A DNA stretch of 64,000 nt, taken from CAAGNP01 sp964611185 (lineage in GTDB: Bacteria; Bacteroidota; Bacteroidia; Bacteroidales; UBA932). The stretch covers positions 19,571-83,570 of the forward strand of contig CAZSXE010000004.1 of the NCBI GenBank assembly GCA_964611185.1, read 5' to 3'. The translations under genes were made by a program, and so were the position numbers. A model generated the notes under the pieces. The model made no database searches. It saw only the letters and a list, made by a program, of their open reading frames with translations, and had not been told where the DNA came from. Below, one piece after another: positions 15,777 through 22,463 of this stretch; position 1 is the stretch's first letter, and each line of letters opens with the position of its first letter.

Positions 15777-16259
15777 CTACTTAGTATTCAAATTATCGAA
15801 AATAAAAGGCATGAGTGAGCGTATTCCATCAAATACTTGAATGGTGGCATTACTCCCTATTATTATCTTGATAGGCTTTTTAGATAAAATCTCGTATTCT
15901 GCCATGACTTGCCGGCATGCTCCGCAGGGATATGTCAGTGATGAAAGCATATCTGATCCTGAGACAGCAGTTATGGCAATGGCTTCGATGTTTTCTGTAG
16001 GGTAATTGGCGTGAGCAGCAAACATGGCTGTCCTTTCTGCGCACAAGCCTGAGGGATATGCGGAATTTTCCTGATTAGCTCCCAAAACTATTTTACCATT
16101 TGTAAGTCTTACGGCTGCTCCTACATGAAAATTTGAGTATGGAGCGTATGAACCTTTAGTGGCGGAAATTGCTTTATTTAAAAGGAGTGCATCTTCTTCA
16201 GGGAGTTCATTGATGGATTTATATTCAAGATAATGTATGGAAATACTCTTTTTATTCAT
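15777..16259 (-). CDS. cdd: Cytidine deaminase
   Basis: Deaminates cytidine and deoxycytidine to the uridine forms in pyrimidine salvage. At 160 aa it is a homotetrameric-type CDA, slightly longer than the usual ~130-140. The zinc site is intact: Cys73-Ala-Glu75 (GLCAERTA; Glu75 is the proton shuttle) and PCGAC with Cys112 and Cys115. Substrate-binding Asn/Glu residues are in NFHVGAAV and GANQENSAYPSG. It is transcribed alone, its stop 5 bases from the stop of the convergent unknown gene. Confidence 0.95.
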   Translation of the reverse strand: MNKKSISIHYLEYKSINELPEEDALLLNKAISATKGSYAPYSNFHVGAAVRLTNGKIVLGANQENSAYPSGLCAERTAMFAAHANYPTENIEAIAITAVSGSDMLSSLTYPCGACRQVMAEYEILSKKPIKIIIGSNATIQVFDGIRSLMPFIFDNLNTK

Positions 16260-16279
16260 GATATATGGATTATTGCAGA

Positions 16280-16287
16280 CAAATGTA
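16280..16287 (-). promoter_or_regulatory. -7 element for cdd
   Basis: On the minus strand TACATTTG fits TAnnTTTG, 20 bases before the cdd ATG; no TTG at the ideal -33 distance. Confidence 0.45.
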
Positions 16288-16300
16288 ATAAAACTTTTAG

Positions 16301-16308
16301 TATTTTTG
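16301..16308 (+). promoter_or_regulatory. -7 element for the glucosaminidase gene
   Basis: TATTTTTG fits TAnnTTTG, 20 bases before the ATG at 16329. A TTG at 16273-16275 is at a longer than ideal spacing (25 bases). Confidence 0.45.
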
Positions 16309-16328
16309 TATGAATAATTAATAACTTT

Positions 16329-17318
16329 ATGGATAATAAAAGGCTCAAATTCTTCTTTAGTACTTTTTTGATGATATGTTTGTTTTCTACAACTGCTTTA
16401 TGGGCACAAGAAAAAATGACACGTCAGCAGTATATAGATAAGTATAAGGATATTGCCCTTGAGCAGATGAAATCGCACGGTATTCCCGCAAGTATTACTT
16501 TGGCACAAGGGTGCCTCGAATCGGGGGATGGTAACTCTCCATTAGCTAAGGAGGCGAATAACCATTTTGGAATAAAGTGTCATAATGACTGGAAAGGGCC
16601 ATCCATGCGTTTGGATGATGATCAGAAAGATGAATGTTTTAGAAAATATAAAAAAGCAAGTGACTCTTATGATGATCATGGAGATTTTCTCAGGGGTAGG
16701 GATCGTTATTCTTCTCTTTTTGATTTAAAAATCACCGATTATAAAGGATGGGCTTATGGATTGAAAAAAGCAGGGTATGCTACAAATCCTCAATATGCTC
16801 AGATGCTTATTAAGATAATCGAGGACTATGGACTGTATAAATATGATTCTGAATTAGCTGGAAAGGCTCTTAAGGAAAAAGGGTTACTTCCTCCAAGCCC
16901 TGCTCAGCTTGAGGCTCTGATTCGGCTGAAACCTGCTAAACATTCTCCTCTTTACAAGTATTCTTTGAACCGTACTCTATATGTTCAAAATAATGTTGCT
17001 TATGTAATTGCTAACGAGGGAGATACCTATAAGTCAATAGGAGAGGAGTATAATCTGTTCCCTCGCGAAATTTTAAGATTTAATGATGTTAAAAATGATT
17101 GTTCTCTATCTTCAGGTACTATCGTATATATTCAAAAGAAAAAATGTCGCGCTAAGCGACACCTTGATGTTCATATAGCAGAGGATGGAGATACATATTA
17201 TGCTATATCACAGCGATATGCTGTCCGTTTGAGTAAGATTCTAAAATATAATAAAGTCAAATCCTCAGATTCTCCCAAAGAGGGTGATGCCATTTATTTA
17301 AGAAGTTCAAAATATTAA
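16329..17318 (+). CDS. Exported LysM-containing N-acetylglucosaminidase (GH73-like)
   Basis: A 329-residue cell-wall hydrolase. It has a signal peptide (cleavage likely near WAQ, residues 25-27), a glucosaminidase/FlgJ-like domain at ~30-175 with the catalytic Glu64 in CLESGDGNS and the supporting motifs NNHFGIKCH and GWAYGLKKAGYATNPQYA, then two LysM modules near residues 220-270 (YVIANEGDTYKSIGEEYNL) and 278-327 (HIAEDGDTYYAISQRYAV). It should cleave GlcNAc-MurNAc bonds in peptidoglycan in the periplasm, with LysM giving glycan binding. mltG follows after 8 bases, so a lytic transglycosylase and a glucosaminidase are made together. Confidence 0.92.
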   Translation: MDNKRLKFFFSTFLMICLFSTTALWAQEKMTRQQYIDKYKDIALEQMKSHGIPASITLAQGCLESGDGNSPLAKEANNHFGIKCHNDWKGPSMRLDDDQKDECFRKYKKASDSYDDHGDFLRGRDRYSSLFDLKITDYKGWAYGLKKAGYATNPQYAQMLIKIIEDYGLYKYDSELAGKALKEKGLLPPSPAQLEALIRLKPAKHSPLYKYSLNRTLYVQNNVAYVIANEGDTYKSIGEEYNLFPREILRFNDVKNDCSLSSGTIVYIQKKKCRAKRHLDVHIAEDGDTYYAISQRYAVRLSKILKYNKVKSSDSPKEGDAIYLRSSKY

Positions 17319-17326
17319 TACGGTTT

Positions 17327-18370
17327 ATGAATAAAAAAAATAAAAAAATATTATTGGGTTTTGCCATTATTGTAATATGCTCAATTATAGGCTATTTTGG
17401 CGTTTATTATATAAAGTATAAGATGCCCAATGTAAAGAACGAGACAATATTAAAAGTCTATGGCAGCTATACTTATAACCAATTTTTAGATACATTGGAA
17501 AAAAGTGGAGCCGTAAATCACTGGAATTTATTTAAAAGAGCTTCCGAAGATAGAAGTTTGAAGAATTATCTTAAACCTGGAAGATATCTTTTAAAAAAGG
17601 GGATGAGTAATCAGTATCTTATAAGAATGTTTGCAAACGGATGGCAAACTCCTGTCAATATGACTTTCAAGGGATATGTTAGAAGACTTGATAATCTTGC
17701 TTATGTCTTCTCAAAGTGGTTTGAGGCTGATTCTGCCTCTTTTTCAGGTGTTCTTAACGATTCTTTGTTGATAGATAGTCTCGGCTTTTCTAAAGAGACA
17801 TTTATAGCGATGTTTATTCCCAATACTTATGAAATATATTGGACAATTACCCCTAAAAATCTTGTTTTAAGATTTAACAAGGAGTATAAACATTTTTGGA
17901 ATCAAGAGAGGCTATCTAAAGCTAAGGCTATGAACTTCACTCCCGTGGAGGTAATTACTCTTGCTTCTATTGTCGCAGAGGAGACAAATTCAGCCGCTGA
18001 ATGGCCTAAAATTGCGGGTGTTTATATGAATCGTATTCGTAAGCATATTCCACTCCAGGCTTGTCCCACAGTAAAATATGTAGTTATTCAGGACGAACCT
18101 GATCTAAGACGGATTTTAAACAGACATTTGAGGGTGGACTCACCTTATAATACTTATAAGCATCGGGGATTGCCGCCCGGTCCCATTACCATCGCACCGG
18201 CTGCTGTAATTGATGCAGTTTTAAATTATGAAAAGAATGATTACCTCTACTTTTGCGCAAAATCAGAATTTGACGGAACCCATAATTTCTCTTCATCATA
18301 TTCCCAGCATAAAAGATATTCGAGAGAGTATAACAAAGCTTTTAAAGAGTGGGAGAGAAATAATAAATAA
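17327..18370 (+). CDS. mltG: Endolytic murein transglycosylase MltG
   Basis: MltG cleaves nascent glycan strands at the membrane and is thought to set their length. The 347-residue protein has a short cytoplasmic start (MNKKNKK), one transmembrane helix (~8-29) and the YceG-like domain. The catalytic Glu is Glu219 in ASIVAEETN; other family motifs are VYMNRIRKHIPLQACPTV, DSPYNTYKHRGLPPGPI and YLYFCA. All key positions look intact. It lies 8 bases after the LysM glucosaminidase. Its stop codon overlaps the U-tract of the convergent SRP RNA gene's terminator on the other strand. Confidence 0.94.
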   Translation: MNKKNKKILLGFAIIVICSIIGYFGVYYIKYKMPNVKNETILKVYGSYTYNQFLDTLEKSGAVNHWNLFKRASEDRSLKNYLKPGRYLLKKGMSNQYLIRMFANGWQTPVNMTFKGYVRRLDNLAYVFSKWFEADSASFSGVLNDSLLIDSLGFSKETFIAMFIPNTYEIYWTITPKNLVLRFNKEYKHFWNQERLSKAKAMNFTPVEVITLASIVAEETNSAAEWPKIAGVYMNRIRKHIPLQACPTVKYVVIQDEPDLRRILNRHLRVDSPYNTYKHRGLPPGPITIAPAAVIDAVLNYEKNDYLYFCAKSEFDGTHNFSSSYSQHKRYSREYNKAFKEWERNNK

Positions 18371-18374
18371 AAAA

Positions 18375-18472
18375 GGGTAAGCTGAATACATCGCACCGCT
18401 ACGACTACTGTACCTTTGCTATCTTCCGATCCTGGAGGAGTTAAGTAGGAGCTGGTCGTGTATGACTTACCC
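18375..18472 (-). ncRNA. ffs: Signal recognition particle RNA (bacterial small type, 4.5S-like)
   Basis: Read on the minus strand this ~98-base stretch starts GGGTAAG and ends CTTACCC, which pair as the closing stem. The centre carries the SRP domain IV signature CAGGATCGGAAGATAGCA with the GGAA tetraloop and the asymmetric internal loop that binds Ffh M-domain. It has no Alu domain, as in other Gram-negatives. A strong -33/-7 promoter lies just upstream and the final stem is followed by six T (complement of 18369-18374), which should act as terminator. SRP RNA pairs with Ffh and FtsY to target inner-membrane proteins. Confidence 0.93.
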
Positions 18473-18477
18473 GGGGA

Positions 18478-18507
18478 CAAAGATACGATAAATTATTATT
18501 TTTCCAA
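18478..18507 (-). promoter_or_regulatory. Promoter of the SRP RNA gene
   Basis: On the minus strand TTG (18507-18505), exactly 19 bases, then TATCTTTG (18485-18478): a near-perfect Bacteroidota promoter. Transcription would start around 18472-18474, matching the folded 5' end of the RNA. The -33 element begins 3 bases after the trkA-like stop codon. Confidence 0.85.
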
Positions 18508-18509
18508 TT

Positions 18510-19181
18510 TTAAAAATTAATTATATCCTTATATTCACCCATAATGACGATGCGATCATCTTTTAAAAAATCGAGTTTGCTATATGAATCTGATATCTTG
18601 TAACTGTAGTAATTAACTCCTAATGCATTGATTTTCTGGTAGGAATGTTTGAGGCATATAAATTTTAGCTTTGTGTTTTTTTCAAAATCGGCAGCATCGT
18701 ATGATTTGCCTACCAAATCTTCTGGTATCTCTCTTTCGATAATATAGTGATCGTCATCGATTTTATATGAGGAGATGAATCCTTTCAACTCCATTAATAG
18801 GGCAAATTGTCGCGAAACCACCTTTTCCGGAAAAAACACATTCTGAATCCCCAGCGATTTCAGTATGGCATACTGTGTGGAATCAGAGGCTCTTATGTAT
18901 ATTTTCCCCACTTTAAGATCTTTTACCACCGAATAAATGGTAAGACAAGCTCCGATATCTTTGTGGACTGAAATAAATATAGTGTCAATACCTTTTTGAG
19001 GTAGTATTTCCAATGAACTTTTATCCACTATATTAAGGCATAATGCTGTGGAAATTTTTGATTTTATATTTTCAACTTTTTCCATGTCTTTATCAATCCC
19101 AATAACTTCGTTGCCAAGCTGTGAAAGTTCTTCTGCAAGGACTGATCCCATTTCTCCGAGACCGATGATAATATATTTCAT
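18510..19181 (-). CDS. TrkA/KtrA-type potassium uptake regulatory subunit
   Basis: A 223-residue cytoplasmic RCK protein. The N-terminal Rossmann domain has GLGEMGSVLAEEL (nucleotide-binding Gly-rich loop) with Asp30 at the end of strand two (VIGIDKD), binding NAD(H)/ATP as in KtrA. A TrkA-C domain follows from ~140 (REIPEDLVGKSYDAADF). One RCK unit and this length match KtrA rather than the double-unit TrkA of E. coli. It lies 19 bases after the TrkH/KtrB-like gene on the same strand, with which it should form an octameric gating ring on a dimeric K+ channel. Loss of nucleotide-binding residues is not evident. Confidence 0.9.
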   Translation of the reverse strand: MKYIIIGLGEMGSVLAEELSQLGNEVIGIDKDMEKVENIKSKISTALCLNIVDKSSLEILPQKGIDTIFISVHKDIGACLTIYSVVKDLKVGKIYIRASDSTQYAILKSLGIQNVFFPEKVVSRQFALLMELKGFISSYKIDDDHYIIEREIPEDLVGKSYDAADFEKNTKLKFICLKHSYQKINALGVNYYSYKISDSYSKLDFLKDDRIVIMGEYKDIINF

Positions 19182-19200
19182 AATAGATGTATTAATAAAA

Positions 19201-21000
19201 TTAACTTACAATAATATGCCCCTCCGGGTAGCGATAATAAGGGGTCTTTTTATGATGAATAAACGATGTGATAAATGTGATTATCCCTATTCTGCCGATG
19301 AACATTATCACAGTGATGATTACTTTTCCAATATTTGACAATTCAGGGGTAACATTCATGCTCGATCCCACCGTACCTATGGCAGATACTACTTCAAACA
19401 AAAGCCTGTGCACTTGAATACCATCTTCTGTAAACATCAATAAAATACATCCTGCAAAAATGGTGAGAGTGGTTAGAAAAATGCTTGCAAATGCTCTCTG
19501 AACTGAAATTCTTGATATTTCTCTCTTATTTGATTCGAGCTTCCCCCTTTCTGTAAGAAGGGCGAGGGAGTTCTTTATCATCAAGTAGAATGAGGTCACC
19601 TTTATACCTCCTGCAGTGGATTGAGGCGCGCCTCCTATCCACATAAGGAGAATTATTACAATAAATGTAAGGGGGCTTAAAGACGATATGTCCTGGCTTG
19701 AGAAACCGGCAGTTCGGGGTAGGACGGCATTAAAAAATGCTTGAGCTATCTTCTGAGATATGCTCAATCCATTAAGTATTCCGTTCCATTCAAAAATAAG
19801 AAAATATGCAGTAGAAAATAGAAGTAGAATCGCTGTGACTTTTATGACAATGATAGAATTGAGATCCCACGAGTGCAATGTCTTTGTATAGTGTCTCTTT
19901 TTAATCATACAGATAGTGTCTTTTATTCTTGTGGAGATGATTTTAAACAAATTGGAATATATGGGAAAACCTATCCCGCCGAGAATAATAAGCGCTGATA
20001 TGATATAGTAGAAATAATTGTTTTGTATGAGGTCGGGGGTACAAAGCCCTCCCGGCCATATAGAAAATCCGGCGTTGCAAAATGCAGATATTGAGTGGAA
20101 AACTGAAAAATATAATAATTCTCCTTTCGGAATTATTAATTGGTTCCTGAGGGTGAAATAGATAAAAATAGCACCTATGGCTTCAATGGCAAGAGTCGTA
20201 TAGATCACCCTGTGCAACAACCCTGAGATATTGGAGGAGTTACTTTCCATAATAAAATCCTTGATCATAAGTGTACTCCTGAACGGTATGGCACCCATTA
20301 TGGAGAGGGCGAAAAAAGATGTAATGGTAATAATGCCAAGTCCTCCAATCTGAATTAGAAACAGAACGATTATTTGACCGTATTGTGTAAAAACAACCGG
20401 AAAATCTACGGGGCACAGACCTGTAACGCAAGTGGCTGATGTACTGATGAAAAGGGCATCAATCAAGCTGAGAGAACCCTCTTCGTAGATGCAATTGGGA
20501 AAGGAGAGAAGGACTGTCCCGAGCATAATAATGATAAAAAACGAAGATGAAAAAACGGCCATCGGGTTTATCAGCTTGGATATCAGTCTTGTTATGAAGT
20601 TGGAAATATATATTAGTGAACAGAAAAGGACTATTATCGTAATGATGTGTGATATTGTAGTATAAGTAAAGCCAATGTCGATAAAATCGTAACTGTAGTT
20701 GATTTCAAGGGTTATAGCAATTAGTAATATAAGAAATGAAAAGTATTTTCTGAATTTAAGATTTTCGGCAAGAATAAGGAATTTTATGATAAACAAAATG
20801 ACTGAGCAGAAGAAAAATACATAAAGGATGATTCTGAATAAGAAATAAAAATCTCCCACAGATGATAAAGATTCTCCGAAGCCGAAAATATATGCTCCGA
20901 GTATCAGTGCAAGCATGCTGAAGATAAAAGTAACCACATTTATCGCCCTCTCAACATAGCTTATTATTTTCAAATAAAGGTTACGATGAATACTATCCAT
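19201..21000 (-). CDS. TrkH/KtrB family potassium transporter
   Basis: A 599-residue inner-membrane K+ uptake protein. The last ~440 residues carry the four membrane-pore-membrane repeats of the TrkH/KtrB/HKT superfamily, with pore-loop segments such as TCVTGLCPVD, SAFCNAGFS, PRTAGFSSQD and a final IGTVGSSMN, each with the filter Gly. The N-terminal ~155 residues add about four more hydrophobic helices, an extension that makes the protein longer than KtrB. The partner RCK gene follows after 19 bases. Transport is probably Na+- or H+-linked K+ uptake; which ion is unknown. A minus-strand -7 box lies 22 bases upstream of the ATG, back-to-back with that of mnmA. Confidence 0.92.
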   Translation of the reverse strand: MDSIHRNLYLKIISYVERAINVVTFIFSMLALILGAYIFGFGESLSSVGDFYFLFRIILYVFFFCSVILFIIKFLILAENLKFRKYFSFLILLIAITLEINYSYDFIDIGFTYTTISHIITIIVLFCSLIYISNFITRLISKLINPMAVFSSSFFIIIMLGTVLLSFPNCIYEEGSLSLIDALFISTSATCVTGLCPVDFPVVFTQYGQIIVLFLIQIGGLGIITITSFFALSIMGAIPFRSTLMIKDFIMESNSSNISGLLHRVIYTTLAIEAIGAIFIYFTLRNQLIIPKGELLYFSVFHSISAFCNAGFSIWPGGLCTPDLIQNNYFYYIISALIILGGIGFPIYSNLFKIISTRIKDTICMIKKRHYTKTLHSWDLNSIIVIKVTAILLLFSTAYFLIFEWNGILNGLSISQKIAQAFFNAVLPRTAGFSSQDISSLSPLTFIVIILLMWIGGAPQSTAGGIKVTSFYLMIKNSLALLTERGKLESNKREISRISVQRAFASIFLTTLTIFAGCILLMFTEDGIQVHRLLFEVVSAIGTVGSSMNVTPELSNIGKVIITVIMFIGRIGIITFITSFIHHKKTPYYRYPEGHIIVS

Positions 21001-21022
21001 AAAACAAAAATAAGAAAAAAGA

Positions 21023-21030
21023 CAAATATA
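21023..21030 (-). promoter_or_regulatory. -7 element for the trkH/trkA operon
   Basis: Minus-strand TATATTTG fits TAnnTTTG, 22 bases before the ATG at 21000. It is only three bases from the opposing -7 of mnmA. Confidence 0.5.
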
Positions 21031-21033
21031 TTT

Positions 21034-21041
21034 TAAATTTG
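21034..21041 (+). promoter_or_regulatory. -7 element for mnmA
   Basis: TAAATTTG fits TAnnTTTG, 17 bases before the ATG at 21059; no TTG at -33. Confidence 0.45.
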
Positions 21042-21058
21042 CAGATTAATATTTATTT

Positions 21059-22456
21059 ATGAGTAAGTCTGATATTAAAATAGCAGTGGGTCTCTCGGGA
21101 GGAGTAGATTCTTCTGTGGCGGCGTTGCTTCTTAAAAAGGCCGGGTACGATGTTTTTGCTATTTTTATGCAAAATTGGCACGATACGAAAGGGACTCTTC
21201 ACGGGGAATGTGAGTGGGAAGAGGAGATGAATGTGGCGAAGATGGTGGCTAAAAAAATCGATATTCCATTTTATTTTGTCGATTTGTCTGATGTTTATAG
21301 GAAGAAAGTTGTGGACTATATGTTCAGTGAATATGAGATGGGGCGCACTCCCAATCCCGATGTTTTGTGTAACAGAGAGATAAAATTCGATGCTTTTTTA
21401 AAGTGCGCTCAGGAGTATGGGGCTGATTTTGTCGCGACAGGGCACTATTGCCGTAAGGATATTATTTCAAGTAAAAATGGTGAGCAGATTGATACTATGG
21501 ACGGAGGTGTCCCTTCTTTAGCCGCCGAAGATATTTCTAAGGTGTCCTCATCAGATTATATTTATAGAATATTTGAGGGGAGCGATCCGAATAAAGATCA
21601 GTCGTATTTTTTGTGCCAATTAACGCAGAGACAGCTTTCCAAGGCACTATTTCCGATAGGTGACATTGTTAAATCCGAAGTGAGAAGAATCGCCGCCGAG
21701 GCGCAATTACCAAGTGCCCAGAAAAAAGATTCGCAGGGTATTTGTTTTGTGGGGAAAGTCGATTTACCTCTTTTTCTTCAGCAGAAAATGGCTTCAAAGC
21801 AGGGGCAAGTGATCGAAATTCCTTCCGATTTTTATGATACCTTGAAAGAATATCCAGGTTATGGAACATATAACTCGATTAATGGGGTAAAATTGCACGG
21901 AGTGCGGCCTGAGGCCAATGGTATTCCCACCTCCGAAGTCACATTTGAAACTGGTTTGAGTCAGCTGAAGAAGCTCTCTAATATTGCTCTTGAAGAGCAA
22001 TTGCACTCTCTTACGCGGGTGTTCCATTATTCTCCCTCAGACGGTAAGATGGTGGGGACTCATTTCGGAGCACAGTTTTTTACAATCGGGCAGAGGAAGG
22101 GGTTGAATATAGGGGGGCACAAGGAGTCAATATTTGTAATCTCCACAGATATTCAGAATAATATCATCTATGTGGGGGAGGGGCATCATCATCCAGGGCT
22201 TTTGAGGAAAGCATTGAAAATAGATATGAAGGAGATTCACTGGATTCGGGAAGATCTCAAGATGGAAAAAGGGGATATAAGAGATTCTCTTGTGAGGATA
22301 CGATACCGTCAGCCACTTCAAAAAGGAGTTTTATTTATGATGGAAGATGCCCTTTATGTGGTTTTCCATGAGCATCAAAGAGGGATTTCAGCGGGGCAAT
22401 TCGCTGCTTTTTACGACGATGCTATGGAGATGATCGGTAGTGGTGTAATTGGCTGA
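21059..22456 (+). CDS. mnmA: tRNA-specific 2-thiouridylase MnmA
   Basis: MnmA thiolates U34 of tRNA-Lys, -Glu and -Gln using ATP and a sulfur relay. The PP-loop SGGVDSS is at residues 13-19; the catalytic cysteines are Cys103 (NPDVLCNREIKF) and Cys229 (SQGICFVGKVD). The usual motifs GHYCR, DQSYFL and IGQRKGLNIGG are present. At 465 residues it is about 80-100 longer than common MnmA. Extra sequence lies at ~138-175 and mainly at ~255-315, between QQKMASKQGQ and FHYSPSDGKM, in the central domain that bridges the PP-loop and the C-terminal barrel. It is divergent from trkH and convergent with the KefB-like gene. Confidence 0.94.
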   Translation: MSKSDIKIAVGLSGGVDSSVAALLLKKAGYDVFAIFMQNWHDTKGTLHGECEWEEEMNVAKMVAKKIDIPFYFVDLSDVYRKKVVDYMFSEYEMGRTPNPDVLCNREIKFDAFLKCAQEYGADFVATGHYCRKDIISSKNGEQIDTMDGGVPSLAAEDISKVSSSDYIYRIFEGSDPNKDQSYFLCQLTQRQLSKALFPIGDIVKSEVRRIAAEAQLPSAQKKDSQGICFVGKVDLPLFLQQKMASKQGQVIEIPSDFYDTLKEYPGYGTYNSINGVKLHGVRPEANGIPTSEVTFETGLSQLKKLSNIALEEQLHSLTRVFHYSPSDGKMVGTHFGAQFFTIGQRKGLNIGGHKESIFVISTDIQNNIIYVGEGHHHPGLLRKALKIDMKEIHWIREDLKMEKGDIRDSLVRIRYRQPLQKGVLFMMEDALYVVFHEHQRGISAGQFAAFYDDAMEMIGSGVIG

Positions 22457-22463
22457 TTGTCTA

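Noticed and set aside
18247..18480. Minus-strand open frame covering the mltG end and the SRP RNA
   Set aside because: Its sequence is explained by mltG on the other strand and by the SRP RNA gene; not a protein gene.
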